A stretch of DNA of 64,000 nucleotides from Micromonospora echinaurantiaca (GCF_900090235.1 NZ_LT607750.1:1-64000); one strand, 5' to 3'. Positions 1 to 10,289 are shown, numbered from the stretch's first letter. Notes: generated from the sequence alone by a model not told the origin. A program made the numbers and translations.

Positions 1-60
1 GCGATCCACAAGCTCCCGATGAAGTGCCGCATTGTGACGCGCGAAGTGGGTGAATCCTGA
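1..60 (+). CDS. rplP: 50S ribosomal protein L16, C-terminal end only
   Basis: The first 19 codons of the window read [19 protein letters not shown] and stop with TGA at 58-60. This is the C-terminus of bacterial L16, a large-subunit protein near the peptidyl-transferase centre and the A-site tRNA. The rest of the gene lies upstream of the window. The stop overlaps the L29 start codon by one base, as expected for the conserved rplP-rpmC junction. Confidence 0.93.
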   Translation, partial: AIHKLPMKCRIVTREVGES

Positions 61-296
61 TGGCAGCGGGCGTTAAGGCCGCCGAGCTGCGTGAGCTCTC
101 CGAGGAGGAGCTGGTCACGCGGCTGCGCGAGGCCAAGGCGGAGCTGTTCAACCTCCGCGTGCAGGCCGCAACCGGGCAGCTGGACAACAACCGGCGGCTG
201 CAGGTCATCCGTCGGGAGATCGCCCGGATCTACACGATCATGCGTGAGCGCGAGCTGGGGCTCTCGGCCGCGCCGACTGAGGTGACTGCATCATGA
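60..296 (+). CDS. rpmC: 50S ribosomal protein L29
   Basis: A 78-residue protein of the L29 family, located at the polypeptide exit tunnel where trigger factor and SRP dock. It has the usual coiled-coil signature ([19 protein letters not shown], then [18 protein letters not shown]). The ATG at 60 shares its first base with the L16 stop, and the end overlaps the rpsQ start by 4 bases (ATGA), indicating translational coupling. The C-terminus has a short Ala/Thr-rich tail, common in actinobacteria. Confidence 0.97.
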   Translation: MAAGVKAAELRELSEEELVTRLREAKAELFNLRVQAATGQLDNNRRLQVIRREIARIYTIMRERELGLSAAPTEVTAS

Positions 297-568
297 GCGA
301 GAACACCACCGCCACCGCGCGGGCCCGCCGCAAGGTGCGTGAGGGCCTCGTGGTCAGCGACAAGATGGAAAAGACCGTCGTGGTCGAGGTCGAGGACCGG
401 GTCAAGCACGCGCTGTACGGCAAGATCATGCGCCGGACCAGCAAGCTGAAGGTGCACGACGAGCAGAACTCGGCCGGCATCGGCGACCGGGTCCTGATCA
501 TGGAGACCCGGCCGCTCTCCGCGACCAAGCGGTGGCGGCTCGTGGAGATCCTCGAGAAGGCCAAGTAG
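293..568 (+). CDS. rpsQ: 30S ribosomal protein S17
   Basis: A 91-residue S17, an OB-fold protein that binds 16S rRNA early in 30S assembly. The motif [20 protein letters not shown] followed by [19 protein letters not shown] is diagnostic. The ATG at 293 overlaps the rpmC stop by 4 bases. A 98-base gap then separates it from rplN; I see no clear terminator there, so the operon probably continues. Confidence 0.97.
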   Translation: MSENTTATARARRKVREGLVVSDKMEKTVVVEVEDRVKHALYGKIMRRTSKLKVHDEQNSAGIGDRVLIMETRPLSATKRWRLVEILEKAK

Positions 569-666
569 CGAAGGCTCGAGCTCGGCCGGTCTCGGTCGGG
601 CGCAGGTTCCGCCAGGCTCCGGCCGCCGCGGTGCGGCCGGAGAACCGGCAGACATAGGAGATAGAC

Positions 667-1035
667 GTGATTCAGCAGGAGTCGCGACTGCGCGTCGCCG
701 ACAACACGGGTGCCCGGGAGATCCTGTGCATCCGGGTTCTCGGTGGCTCCGGTCGGCGCTACGCGAGCATCGGCGACGTCATCGTGGCCACCGTCAAGGA
801 CGCGATCCCGGGTGCCGGTGTGAAGAAGGGCGACGTCGTCAAGGCGGTCGTCGTTCGCACCGCCAAGGAGAAGCGGCGCCCGGACGGCTCGTACATCCGC
901 TTCGACGAGAACGCCGCCGTCATCATCAAGGACGGCGGGGACCCGCGCGGCACCCGTATCTTCGGCCCGGTGGGCCGGGAGCTGCGGGACAAGCGGTTCA
1001 TGAAGATCATTTCTCTCGCGCCGGAGGTGTTGTGA
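667..1035 (+). CDS. rplN: 50S ribosomal protein L14
   Basis: A 122-residue L14, a beta-barrel protein at the subunit interface that contacts L19 and 16S rRNA. It begins [19 protein letters not shown] from a GTG at 667, preceded by an AGGAGA-type Shine-Dalgarno at 656-661. Length is normal. The last codons overlap the start of rplX by 4 bases (GTGA). Confidence 0.97.
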   Translation: MIQQESRLRVADNTGAREILCIRVLGGSGRRYASIGDVIVATVKDAIPGAGVKKGDVVKAVVVRTAKEKRRPDGSYIRFDENAAVIIKDGGDPRGTRIFGPVGRELRDKRFMKIISLAPEVL

Positions 1036-1352
1036 CCGTGAAGGTCAAGAAGGGCGACACGGTCGTCGTCATCGCCGGCAAGGACAAGGGTGCCAAGGGC
1101 AAGGTCATCGCGGCCTACCCGCGGCAGGACAAGGTCCTGGTCGAGGGCGTGAACCGGGTCAAGAAGCACACCCGCATCAGCACCACTCAGCGTGGCGCCA
1201 AGACCGGTGGCATCGTCACCCAGGAGGCCCCGATCCACGTCTCGAACGTGCAGGTCCTGGACTCCGACGGGAAGCCGACCCGCGTCGGCTACCGGATCGA
1301 CGAGAACGGCCAGAAGGTCCGCATCGCGCGTAGCACCGGTAAGGACCTGTGA
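1032..1352 (+). CDS. rplX: 50S ribosomal protein L24
   Basis: A 106-residue L24, an assembly-initiator protein that binds 23S rRNA near the exit tunnel. The N-terminal KOW motif ([20 protein letters not shown]) is intact. I chose the GTG at 1032, which overlaps the L14 stop as GTGA; a second GTG at 1038 is also possible. The TGA at 1350-1352 overlaps the rplE start. Confidence 0.96.
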   Translation: MTVKVKKGDTVVVIAGKDKGAKGKVIAAYPRQDKVLVEGVNRVKKHTRISTTQRGAKTGGIVTQEAPIHVSNVQVLDSDGKPTRVGYRIDENGQKVRIARSTGKDL

Positions 1353-1921
1353 TGAGCACGGCTACCGAAACCAAGACCATGCCGCGTCTCAAGGAGCGGT
1401 ACCGCAACGAGATCGTGGCCCAGCTGCGCGAGCAGTACAACTACGGCAACCCGATGCAGGTGCCGCGGCTGGTCAAGATCGTCGTCAACATGGGTGTCGG
1501 CGAGGCCGCCCGGGACGCCAAGCTGATCGACGGCGCCGTCCGACCTGGCCACGATCACCGGTCAGAAGCCGCAGGTGCGGCGGGCGACCAAGTCCATCGC
1601 GCAGTTCAAGCTGCGGGAGGGCATGCCGATCGGCGCGAAGGTGACCCTGCGCGGCGACCGGATGTGGGAGTTCCTGGACCGGCTGCTGTCCATCGCGCTG
1701 CCGCGTATCCGTGACTTCCGCGCGTCTGGACGGGCGCAAGCTCGACGGGCACGGCAACTACACGTTCGGTCTGACCGAGCAGTCGGTGTTCCACGAGATC
1801 GACCAGGACAAGATCGATCGACAGCGGGGCATGGACATCACGGTGGTCACCACCGCCACGACCGACGACGAGGGGCCGGGCGCTGCTCAAGCTCCTGGGC
1901 TTCCCGTTCAAGGAGAACTGA
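1352..1921 (+). CDS. rplE: 50S ribosomal protein L5, broken by three frame changes
   Basis: L5 binds 5S rRNA and contacts P-site tRNA. The start [20 protein letters not shown] and the end ([13 protein letters not shown], then [12 protein letters not shown]) are clearly L5, but no single frame spans the gene. The frame moves near 1538 (about two G missing before the codons for DLATITGQ), near 1723 (one extra C before [10 protein letters not shown]) and near 1875 (one extra G after TTDDEG). Correcting all three gives 189 residues with full-length family content. An essential single-copy gene cannot really be broken this way, so sequence error is the likely cause. ATG 1352 overlaps the rplX stop; GTG 1349 is the alternative. 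Confidence 0.93.
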
Positions 1922-1922
1922 G

Positions 1923-2110
1923 ATGGCCAAGAAGGCGCTGATCCTCAAGGCGGCCGCGAAGCCGAAGTTCTCGGTTCGCGCGTACACCCGCTGCCAGCGG
2001 TGCGGGGCGTCCGAAGGCGGTCTACCGCAAGTTTCGGTCTCTGCCGGGTGTGCATCCGGGAGATGGCCCACCGCGGTGAGCTGCCCGGCGTGTCCAAGGC
2101 TTCCTGGTAA
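1923..2110 (+). CDS. rpsZ: 30S ribosomal protein S14, zinc-binding type, broken by two frame changes
   Basis: The protein begins [20 protein letters not shown] and has the zinc-ribbon C-x2-C pair (RCQRCG). The downstream parts ([22 protein letters not shown]) lie in other frames. One extra G near 2007 and one extra T near 2032 explain both shifts. The corrected product is 61 residues, exactly the type-Z S14 length, with all four zinc cysteines (C-x2-C and C-x2-C) restored. The ATG follows the L5 stop by one base. The indels are almost certainly sequence errors. Confidence 0.92.
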
Positions 2111-2205
2111 TAGCCCGGCGCGCTTCGCGCGTCAGCTGAACTGTCTCTTCGCCGTAGGCCCCGGGCCGTGCCCGGGAACCCCGGCGAGAAAGGTTGACGA
2201 ATTTC

Positions 2206-2614
2206 ATGACGATGACCGACCCGATCGCAGACATGCTCACGCGTCTGCGTAACGCCAACCAGGCGTACCACGACCGGGTGACGATGCCGTACTCCAAGAT
2301 CAAGGCGAACATCGCCGAGGTCCTGAAGTCCGAGGGCTACATCTCCACCTGGTCGGTCGAGGAGCCCGAGGAGGGCGCCGTCGGCAAGCGACTGGTCGTC
2401 GAGCTGAAGTACGGCCAGAACCGGGAGCGGAGCCTGGCCGGCATCAAGCGTGTGTCCAAGCCCGGTCTCCGGGTGTACGCCAAGTCGGACGGGCTCCCGC
2501 GGGTGCTCGGCGGGCTGGGCGTGGCGATCATTTCGACGTCCCAGGGGCTGCTCACCGACCGGCAGGCCCGCAAGCGGAGCGTTGGCGGGGAAAGTCCTCG
2601 CCTTCGTCTGGTAA
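2206..2614 (+). CDS. rpsH: 30S ribosomal protein S8, frameshifted near its end
   Basis: S8 binds the central domain of 16S rRNA and in many bacteria also represses the spc operon. [20 protein letters not shown] and the C-terminal [20 protein letters not shown] are diagnostic. One extra A near 2592 shifts the last seven codons; removing it gives the normal S8 end GGEVLAFVW and a 135-residue protein. I chose ATG 2206 (MTMTDPIAD) because an in-frame TTG at 2194 sits directly on the purine-rich ribosome-binding stretch at 2185-2193. Confidence 0.93.
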
Positions 2615-2630
2615 CGGGAGACAGGTAGAA

Positions 2631-3173
2631 ATGTCGCGTATTGGACGTAAGTCGATCCCGGTACCGTCCGGTGTCGATATCACCATCGACGGCCAGACCG
2701 TCAAGGTCAAGGGCCCGAAGGGCGAGCTGTCGCACACCCTGGCCGAGCCGATCACCATCGAGCGGGCCGAGGACGGGCAGCTGAACGTCAACCGCCCGAA
2801 CGACGAGCGCAAGGCCAAGGAACTGCACGGCCTGAGCCGGACCCTGGTCGCCAACATGATCGTCGGCGTCACCGAGGGCTACCGTAAGAGCCTGGAGATC
2901 GCCGGCACCGGTTACCGGGTCACGGCCAAGGGCAAGGACCTCGAGTTCGCGCTCGGGTTCTCGCACCCGGTCACCGTGCAGGCGCCGGACGGCATCACCT
3001 TCACGGTGGAGAAGCCGACCCTGTTCCACGTGGCCGGCATCGACAAGCAGCTGGTCGGCGAGGTCGCCGCCAACATCCGGAAGATCCGTCCGCCGGAGCC
3101 CTACAAGGGCAAGGGTGTCAAGTACCAGGGCGAGGTCATCCGCCGCAAGGCTGGAAAGGCAGGTAAGAAGTGA
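2631..3173 (+). CDS. rplF: 50S ribosomal protein L6
   Basis: A 180-residue L6, made of two similar alpha/beta domains, located near the factor-binding site. It begins [19 protein letters not shown] and has the L6 signature [20 protein letters not shown] at the C-terminus. The reading frame is intact, unlike its upstream neighbours. It follows the S8 stop by 16 bases with an AGACAGG-type ribosome-binding site and overlaps rplR by 4 bases (GTGA). Confidence 0.97.
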   Translation: MSRIGRKSIPVPSGVDITIDGQTVKVKGPKGELSHTLAEPITIERAEDGQLNVNRPNDERKAKELHGLSRTLVANMIVGVTEGYRKSLEIAGTGYRVTAKGKDLEFALGFSHPVTVQAPDGITFTVEKPTLFHVAGIDKQLVGEVAANIRKIRPPEPYKGKGVKYQGEVIRRKAGKAGKK

Positions 3174-3559
3174 GCGCCACGCTGCTCAAGCGCCGCCGCG
3201 GCGTTGCCGCCAAGCGCGCCGTCGGGCGTGCGCGTCGGCACTTCCGGGTCCGCAAGAACATCAGCGGCACCGCCGAGCGTCCCCGCCTCGTGGTCACCCG
3301 TTCGCTGCGGCACATCGTCGCCCAGATCGTCGACGACACCAAGGGTCACACCCTGGCGTCGGCCTCGACCCTGGACGCGTCGCTGCGCGGTGCGGAGGGC
3401 GACAAGAGCGCCCTGGCCGGCAAGGTCGGTGCCCTGCTCGCCGAGCGGGCCAAGGCCGCCGGTATCTCCAAGGTCGTCTTCGACCGCGGTGGCAACCGGT
3501 ACGCGGGGCGGGTCGCCGCGCTGGCCGATGCCGCCCGCGAAGCCGGGCTCGAGTTCTAA
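3170..3559 (+). CDS. rplR: 50S ribosomal protein L18
   Basis: A 129-residue L18, the 5S rRNA-binding protein that with L5 delivers 5S rRNA to the large subunit. The conserved parts [20 protein letters not shown] and [20 protein letters not shown] are present. The GTG at 3170 overlaps the rplF stop. The basic N-terminal arm ([18 protein letters not shown]) binds RNA. The frame is intact. Confidence 0.97.
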   Translation: MSATLLKRRRGVAAKRAVGRARRHFRVRKNISGTAERPRLVVTRSLRHIVAQIVDDTKGHTLASASTLDASLRGAEGDKSALAGKVGALLAERAKAAGISKVVFDRGGNRYAGRVAALADAAREAGLEF

Positions 3560-3592
3560 CAACCCCGTCACGAGAGAGAAGGAAGGCTGCTG

Positions 3593-4206
3593 ATGCCAGG
3601 TCAACAGCGCCGTGGCGGCGGGTCCGGTGGCAACGAGGGTGGTCGCCGCGACAACCGCCGTGAGGGCGGCCGCGGAAACGCGCCCGTCGAGAAGACCCCG
3701 CACCTCGAGCGGGTCGTCGCGATCAACCGCGTCGCCAAGGTCGTGAAGGGTGGTCGTCGCTTCAGCTTCACCGCCCTGGTGATCGTGGGCGACGGCGACG
3801 GCACCGTCGGCGTGGGCTACGGAAAGGCCAAGGAGGTGCCCGCGGCGATCGCCAAGGGTGTCGAGGAGGCCAAGAAGCACTTCTTCAAGGTGCCGCGGAT
3901 CGGTCAGTCGATCCCGCACCCGGTCCAGGGCGAGGACGCCGCCGGCGTCGTGCTGCTCAAGCCGGCCTCCGCCGGTACCGGTGTCATCGCCGGTGGTCCG
4001 GTGCGTGCCGTGCTGGAGTGCGCGGGCATCCACGACGTGCTCTCCAAGAGCCTCGGGTCGTCCAACCCGATCAACATCGTGCACGCCACCGTGGCGGCGC
4101 TGAAGGGGCTGGAATCCCCCGAGGCGGTCGCGCAGCGTCGTGGCCTGCCGGTGGAGGACGTCGCGCCGGCCGCCATGCTGGCGTCGCGGGCGGGGTGGCT
4201 TCCTGA
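3593..4206 (+). CDS. rpsE: 30S ribosomal protein S5, frameshifted at the last codons
   Basis: S5 is an accuracy (ram) protein at the mRNA entry pore. The double-stranded-RNA-binding fold ([20 protein letters not shown]) and C-terminal domain ([20 protein letters not shown]) are complete. The N-terminus has a Gly/Arg-rich extension common in actinobacteria. At about 4192 one G is missing in a G-run; restoring it gives the end MLASRAGVAS and a TGA at 4204-4206 that overlaps the L30 ATG, the expected junction. The corrected length is 204 residues. Without correction the frame would run on past rpmD's start. Confidence 0.93.
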
Positions 4207-4388
4207 TGGCACGTCTCAAGGTCACCCAGGTCCGGTCCGAGATCGGGACCAAGCAGAACCAGCGTGACTCGCTGCGTTCGCTCGGTCTCAAGCGGATCAA
4301 CGACGTGGTGGTCAAGGAGGACCGGCCCGAGATCCGCGGCATGATCTTCACTGTGAACCACCTCGTGAAGGTCGAGGAGGTCGAGTAA
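4206..4388 (+). CDS. rpmD: 50S ribosomal protein L30
   Basis: A 60-residue L30 beginning [20 protein letters not shown], with the signature [20 protein letters not shown]. It is a small alpha/beta protein on the large-subunit surface. The start overlaps the S5 stop (ATGA). Its TAA ends at 4388, sharing that base with the rplO start, so the two are coupled. Confidence 0.97.
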   Translation: MARLKVTQVRSEIGTKQNQRDSLRSLGLKRINDVVVKEDRPEIRGMIFTVNHLVKVEEVE

Positions 4389-4831
4389 TGACGATCAAGG
4401 TCCACCACCTGCGTCCGGCGCCGGGGGCCAAGACCGCGAAGACCCGCGTGGGTCGCGGTGAGGGCTCCAAGGGCAAGACCGCCGGTCGCGGTACCAAGGG
4501 TTCGAAGGCCCGCAAGAACATCTCGGCGGCGTTCGAGGGTGGGCAGATGCCCATCCACATGCGCCTGCCGAAGATGAAGGGCTTCAAGAACAAGTTCAAG
4601 GTGGTCTTCCAGGTGGTCAACCTGGACCGGCTCGCCGAGCTGTTCCCGAACGGTGGCCAGGTCGGCCCGCTGGAGCTGGTCGAGGCCGGCGCGGTCCGCA
4701 AGGGCCAGCCGGTCAAGGTGCTCGGAACGGGCGACCTCGGTGGCGTGGCTCTCCAGGTGTCGGCGCACGCGTTCAGCGCGTCGGCCAAGGAGAAGATCAC
4801 CGCTGCCGGCGGCTCGGTCACCGAGCTGTAA
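4388..4831 (+). CDS. rplO: 50S ribosomal protein L15
   Basis: A 147-residue L15. The glycine/lysine-rich N-terminus ([19 protein letters not shown]) threads into 23S rRNA; the C-terminal domain includes [20 protein letters not shown]. The length is normal for the family and the frame is intact. It is the last ribosomal gene before secY. Confidence 0.97.
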   Translation: MTIKVHHLRPAPGAKTAKTRVGRGEGSKGKTAGRGTKGSKARKNISAAFEGGQMPIHMRLPKMKGFKNKFKVVFQVVNLDRLAELFPNGGQVGPLELVEAGAVRKGQPVKVLGTGDLGGVALQVSAHAFSASAKEKITAAGGSVTEL

Positions 4832-4934
4832 GGACTGCACGACCCGTGGCGTCCGTCCAGTTGCCCGTAACTGGCGGGCGCCACGGTCTACCTGGGCCGT
4901 GTGCGCCGGGTAACATCAAACTCGGTTTATGTAG

Positions 4935-4952
4935 CCGGGCACATCTGCCCGG
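4935..4952 (+). terminator. Hairpin between rplO and secY
   Basis: CCGGGCA (4935-4941), a 4-base loop and TGCCCGG (4946-4952) form a perfect 7-bp hairpin. It lies in the 236-base gap between rplO and secY, followed by less GC-rich sequence containing a possible -10 (TAGAGT, 4970-4975). It may be a partial terminator or attenuator, with secY-adk-map having its own promoter. There is no T-run. Confidence 0.4.
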
Positions 4953-5067
4953 ACCGGGATCGGGCTGTTAGAGTCCCTTCCCAGCTATGGATATCGGGCA
5001 CTCGCCCGGCACCCACCCCGACCCGCCAGGGATCACCGGCGGCCCGCCTCGCGCAGGGAGGAAGAAG

Positions 5068-6226
5068 TTGCTGTCCGCCTTTCTCAGTGCGTTCCGTACG
5101 CCTGACCTGCGCAAAGCTGCTTTCACAGTAGGCATCATCGCGATCTACCGGCTCGGCGCCACGCTGCCCAGCCCGGGCGTGTCCTACGGCAACGTGCAGA
5201 AGTGCCTCGACACCATCCAGGGCGACTCCACGAGCGTCCTGAACCTGCTGAACCTCTTCTCCGGCGGCGCGCTGCTGCAGCTCTCGGTCTTCGCGCTGGG
5301 CATCATGCCCTATCACCGCGTCGATCATCCTGCAGCTGCTGACCGTCGTGATCCCGCGGCTGGAGCAGCTCCGCAAGGAGGGCCAGGCCAGGCGAAGATC
5401 ACCAGTACACCCGTTACCTGACCCTGGCCTCGGTGTCCTGCAGGCCGGGCGTTCGTCGCGCTGGCCTCCCGGGCAGCTGTTCAACAACCAGTGCGACCAG
5501 TTCCCGATCATCCCAGGGCACCGGCATCCCGGACTGGCTGACGCTGTCCATCCTGGTGATGACGATGACCGCCGGCACCCGGCCATGTGGCTCGGTGAGC
5601 TGATCACCCTTCGGGGCACGGCAGCATGTGTGGGTGGTCCCCCGCTGGTCCCGGCTGGTGGTCATCACCGCGCACAGGCGAGCAGGCGCAGCGCCGGATC
5701 CCAGTACGGCGGATCATCGGCAAACCCGCCGGGGGTGGCATCTTCGGCTCGTCGCTGCTCTACCTGCCGCAGCTGGCGCTCCAGTTCTTCGACCAGACCA
5801 ACCCGGGCAAGACCCAGGCGTGGATCCAGAACAACCTGGTCGACCACCAGCCCGATCTACATCGCGGTCTACTTCCTGCTGATCATCTTCTTCACGTACT
5901 TCTACGTCTCGATCACGTTCAACCCGACCGAGGTCGCGGACAACATGAAGAAGTACGGCGGCTTCGTGCCGGGCATCCGCCCCGGCAAGCCGACCGCCGA
6001 CTACCTGGACTTCATCCTCAGCCGCATCACCCTGCCGGGCTCGCTCTACCTGGGCATCATCTCGATCCTGCCGAACTTCTTCTTCATCTGGCTGGACAAG
6101 CAGCAGTACATGAACTTCCCGTTCGGCGGTGTCGCTGTGCTGATCATGGTTGGCGTCGGTCTGGAGACCGCCAAGCAGATCGAGAGCCAACTGATGCAGC
6201 GGAACTACGAAGGGTTCCTGCGGTAG
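5068..6226 (+). CDS. secY: Protein translocase subunit SecY, several frameshifts and missing internal sequence
   Basis: SecY is the channel of the Sec translocon in the cytoplasmic membrane. The start is TTG 5068 behind an AGGGAGG ribosome-binding site at 5055-5061 ([16 protein letters not shown]). The first roughly 80 codons, up to FALGIMPY (about 5311), are clean, and so are the last roughly 120 codons from [18 protein letters not shown] to [10 protein letters not shown]. Between 5311 and 5860 the frame changes at least five times. The stretch from WLGELIT to [12 protein letters not shown] is shorter than in other SecY proteins by roughly 140 bases: most of two membrane segments and the EQAQRRIPV loop are damaged. 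No functional SecY could be made from this text, so I treat it as corrupted sequence of an essential gene. Confidence 0.85.
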
Positions 6227-6876
<650 letters not shown>

Positions 6877-6959
6877 CGTCCCGGCCACGGCGGATAGAGT
6901 GCGAACAGCGGGGTACGCCCGGCGTGCCCCGCTGTTCGGCAACGAAAGGTAACGGCTCC

Positions 6960-7803
6960 ATGCGTCGTCCCCAGCTGGACATCCAGCTGAAGACCCCCGA
7001 CCAGATCGAGAAGATGCGCGCCGCCGGTCTGGTGGTCGCCGAGGCGCTGCGCCGGATGCGCGAGGCGGTCGCCCCCGGGGTCAGCACCGCCGACCTGGAC
7101 GCCGTCGCCGAGTCGACCATCCGCGAGGCCGGCGCCGTCCCTCGTTCAAGGGCTACCACGGCTTCCCCGCCTCGATCTGCTCCTCGGTCAACGAGCAGGT
7201 GGTGCACGCGATCCCGGCGTCCGAGCAGGTGCTCCGTGAGGGTGACCTGATTTCGATCGACTGCGGCGCGGTGCTGAACGGCTGGCACGGCGACGCCGCC
7301 ATCACCGTCGGCGTGGGCGAGGTCGACCCGGCCCTGCTGAAGATGGCCACGGTGGCCGAGGACGCCATGTGGGCCGGTATCGCCGCGGCGGCGCGGGGAG
7401 CGGCCAGCGGCAAGGGCCGACTCACCGACATCTCGCACGCGGTGGAGGACGCGGTCCGCCGGGGTGGCCGGTACGGCATCGTCGACGGCTACGGCGGGCA
7501 CGGCATCGGCACCGAGATGCACCAGGACCCGCACGTGCTCAACCACGGCCGGCCGGGCAAGGGCCCCCGCCTGTGCCCGGCATGGCGCTGGCGATCGAGC
7601 CGATGATCACGATGGGTTCGCCGCGCACCGTCGAACTGGCGGACGGCTGGACGGTGGTGACCCGGGACGGGTCGATCGCAGCGCACGTCGAGCACACCAT
7701 GGCGCTGCTGCCCGACGGGGTCTGGGTGCTGACCGCCGAGGACGGCGGCCGCGCCCGCCTCGGCGAGCTGGTCACCGCCCGCCAACCCGCCCCGACCCCC
7801 TGA
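6960..7803 (+). CDS. map: Methionine aminopeptidase type I, two single-base losses
   Basis: Map removes the N-terminal methionine from nascent proteins and uses two metal ions. Parts in three frames join to give a normal protein: MRRPQLDIQLKTPDQIEKMR, then SICSSVNEQVVHAIP, DLISIDCGAVLNGWHGDAAI (metal-binding aspartates), YGGHGIGTEMHQDPHV (metal-binding histidine) and GMALAIEPMITMG (glutamate). One C is missing near 7140 and one G near 7572. The corrected length is 281 residues. The adk-map order behind secY is the usual one. Confidence 0.92.
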
Positions 7804-8328
7804 CCCAGCCCTCAACCCACCCAGCGGGCAGCCCTCCCAGCGGGCGGCCCCCACGCAGCCCTGGCCCACCCGGCCCCGGTTCTCCCGGCCCCGGTCCTCC
7901 CAGCCCCGGTCCTCCCGGCGGGCGGCTCACCCGGCCGGCAGCCCTATCCGGCAGGCGGTCCCCCCGGCGTCGTCCGGCCCCGGCGGCGGCACTCTTGATC
8001 AAGAGCCGTTCGTCATCCAGGGGCCGTATCGTGACGCGAACCACTTGATCACCAGCTCCGGCCGCACCGGTTCCTCTGGCCCCGCGCCCGGGCAGTCGCC
8101 CAAGGGTTCGCCTCGCCCAGTGCCCGCCCCCGGGACACCAACCCCATGATCACCTGGCCCCCGGCCGGCGCCGGCGCCTGGAGCCGGGGCGTGATCAAGG
8201 GGTTTGCGTCATGAGGGGCGGTGGTCGCTGACGTTAATCCCTTATCACGCAGGAGGGGTGGGTGGTTCGGGGGAGTCGTCGGGGTGGTGGGGTGGTGGCA
8301 TGCTTGCGGGCATGGAGGGCGGGACGGG
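7804..8328. other. 525-base gap with C-rich repeats and a TGATCA palindrome
   Basis: I find no convincing gene here. Positions 7870-7930 hold three or four degenerate copies of a C-rich unit (CCCGGCCCCGGTYCTCC). A perfect 14-base palindrome, CTCTTGATCAAGAG, lies at 7992-8005, and three more TGATCA or TGATCAC sites follow within 200 bases (about 8046, 8147 and 8193). The palindrome could be a protein-binding site or a weak terminator for map. The region before 8329 carries the ribosome-binding site of the DUF1707 gene. Confidence 0.5.
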
Positions 8329-8836
8329 ATGCGGGCCGCCGATGCCGACCGCGCGGCGGTGGCCGACCGGCTGCGGGCGGCGCTCGACGAGGGCCGGCTG
8401 AACCTGTACGAGTACGACGAGCGGTTGCAGCAGGCCTATGCCGCCCGCACGTACGCCGAGCTGGACGCGCTGGTGCGGGATCTGCCCGGCGGTGGCGCCC
8501 CCGCCCGCGGCCGCGCTCGCGGAGCCGGTGGAGACCACCCCGGCCCGGCCGGCGACCGCCCGCTGGCTGGCCGAGGTGTGGATGCCGTACCTCCAGGTGG
8601 TGCCGATCGTCGTGGCGATCTGGGCGATTTCCTCCCTGTTCGCGCGCGATCTGCTCTATTTCTGGCCGGGCTGGGTGGCCGGGCCGTGGGGCGCGGTGCT
8701 GCTGGTGCGTACCGTCACCGGCCTGGCCGGGGGTGAGCCACGGCGGTGGGAGGCCGAGCGGGAGCGCCGCCGGCGGCGGAAGCTGGCGAAGCGGGCCCGC
8801 CGGCGGGCGCTGGAAGCCGGCGGCCCGGACGACTAG
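8329..8836 (+). CDS. DUF1707 membrane-associated protein, one frameshift
   Basis: The N-terminal 55 residues (MRAADADRAAVADRLRAALD, then LYEYDERLQQAYAARTYAEL) match the DUF1707 domain, a short helical module common in actinobacteria whose function is not established. After an extra C near 8505 the frame changes and continues with a hydrophobic stretch (PYLQVVPIVVAIWAISSLFA), a second one around GWVAGPWGAVLLVRTV, and a very basic tail (ERRRRRKLAKRARRR). Corrected length is 168 residues. The ATG at 8329 is preceded by GGAGGGCGGG. It lies between map and infA, where an unrelated small gene is often found. Confidence 0.75.
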
Positions 8837-9202
8837 CGGCCCCTGGCCCCCGTGACCGGGGCGGTTCGGTCACCAGCCGGCGACCGGGCCGAGCGCCGCG
8901 TGCGGCGCGGCCGGTGAGCGGAGCGGGCGGCGCCTGGCGGAGCGGGCGCCCGGCGTGCGGGTCGGGGCTGGCCTGATGCCGGATTTGCCCGGTACGGTGA
9001 ATCCGCTGGTGGCCGGTTTGGCGACGGCGCGCAGGCGCGCGTACACTGACTGATCGGCGCACAGCGTCCACTCCGGCATGCCCACCAAGCGCTTCGGTGG
9101 GACTCGGAGCCGCGGCTGGCGCGGGCTTTCTGATCATGGTCAGTCACCCGTGTAAGACGTTGTGGGCCGTCCGGAGCAACCGACGTCAGGACAGCGGAGG
9201 AC
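8837..9202. other. 366-base leader region ahead of infA
   Basis: No coding region is evident. The first part is GC-rich with short inverted repeats around 8850-8880 that could terminate DUF1707 transcription. The second part holds the likely infA promoter (9018-9047) and an untranslated leader of about 150 bases ending in a good Shine-Dalgarno (GCGGAGGAC, 9195-9203). Confidence 0.5.
9018..9047 (+). promoter_or_regulatory. Likely promoter for infA-rpmJ-rpsM-rpsK-rpsD
   Basis: TTGGCG (9018-9023) and TACACT (9042-9047) are separated by 18 bases and fit the actinobacterial housekeeping sigma-factor consensus. The position, about 150 bases upstream of infA and after a 366-base gap, suits a separate promoter for the alpha-operon part of the cluster. 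Confidence 0.5.
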
Positions 9203-9424
9203 ATGCCGAAAAAAGACGGAGCCATCGAGATCGAGGGTCGGGTGATCGAGCCCCTGCCGAACGCCATGTTCCGGGTGGAGCTCGCGAACGGCCACAAGGT
9301 GCTGGCTCACATCAGCGGCAAGATGCGGCAGCACTACATCCGCATCCTGCCGGAGGACCGGGTCGTCGTCGAACTCTCGCCGTACGACCTGACCCGCGGG
9401 CGCATCGTCTACCGCTACAAGTAA
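9203..9424 (+). CDS. infA: Translation initiation factor IF-1
   Basis: A 73-residue IF-1, a single OB-fold protein that binds the 30S A site during initiation. The sequence [20 protein letters not shown] and [20 protein letters not shown] is essentially canonical. The ATG follows a GGAGGA ribosome-binding site. The frame is intact. Confidence 0.98.
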   Translation: MPKKDGAIEIEGRVIEPLPNAMFRVELANGHKVLAHISGKMRQHYIRILPEDRVVVELSPYDLTRGRIVYRYK

Positions 9425-9512
9425 GCCTGACGACGGCCGGGCCGTCCCGTGTCCGTCTTCGACGTCCGGGTCGCACCTCGCGACTCCGGGCCAGATGGGA
9501 AGTAAGGCAACC

Positions 9513-9626
9513 GTGAAGGTCAAGCCGAGCGTCAAGAGGATCTGCAACAAGTGCCGGGTGATCCGCCGGCACGGCCGGGTCATGGTCATCTGCACCGACC
9601 CGCGCCACAAGCAGCGCCAGGGCTGA
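9513..9626 (+). CDS. rpmJ: 50S ribosomal protein L36
   Basis: A 37-residue protein read from GTG 9513: [20 protein letters not shown], continuing to DPRHKQRQG. It has the zinc-ribbon ligands of the cysteine-containing L36 type (C-x2-C, a later C and a His). Length is exact for the family and the place between infA and rpsM is universal. AGTAAGG upstream serves as ribosome-binding site. Confidence 0.96.
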   Translation: MKVKPSVKRICNKCRVIRRHGRVMVICTDPRHKQRQG

Positions 9627-9889
9627 GCCAGTCCCACCGGTCGTGACACGGCCGGTCGGATCGGTCCGGGCCGCAGATCCAGACAACACATCATCGAGCT
9701 CGTCCCAGCCGCGAGCGGTACGCAGCGCGTACTCCCTCGTGGTTGACCCCCGGTCGGAGGCCGGGGCCCGCTCGGGCAGCGGCCGATCCCGGTCGCCGGC
9801 GCGGAAGGCGCCGGAAGGACGGGACGGTCGGTAGCGGGGTGGGACGGGTCCACACCTCCGCCAGAACACCACGAGGAGTACGCCCGCAC

Positions 9890-10271
9890 ATGGCACGTCT
9901 AGTCGGCGTCGACCTCCCCCGCGAGAAGCGGATGGAGATCGCGCTCACCTACATCTTCGGCGTGGGTCGCACCCGCGCCCTGGAGACGCTCGCCGCCACC
10001 GGCATCTCGCCGGACAAGCGCGCCCGGGACCTCACGGACGAGGAGCTGGTCCAGCTCCGCGACCACATCGAGGCCAACTACAAGGTTGAAGGCGACCTGC
10101 GCCGCGAGGTCGCCGCTGACATCCGCCGCAAGGTCGAGATCGGCTGCTACGCCCGGCATCCGGCACCGCCGGGGCCTGCCCGTGCGTGGTCAGCGGACGC
10201 GTACCAACGCCCGCACCCGCAAGGGCCCGAAGCGGACCGTCGCCGGCAAGAAGAAGCCCGGCAAGAAGTAA
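9890..10271 (+). CDS. rpsM: 30S ribosomal protein S13, one frameshift
   Basis: S13 sits at the head of the 30S subunit and contacts P-site tRNA and the B1 bridges. [20 protein letters not shown] begins at ATG 9890 and the frame holds to KVEIGCYA near 10153. There an extra C shifts it; the remainder ([20 protein letters not shown] to GKKKPGKK) is in the next frame. Removing the extra base gives 126 residues, the normal length. This is the last frameshifted gene of the ribosomal cluster. Confidence 0.94.
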
Positions 10272-10289
10272 CTAGGAGCGCACAGACTT

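Noticed and set aside
7870..7930. CRISPR-like repeats
   Set aside because: The units are short, degenerate, C-rich and contiguous with no unique spacers.
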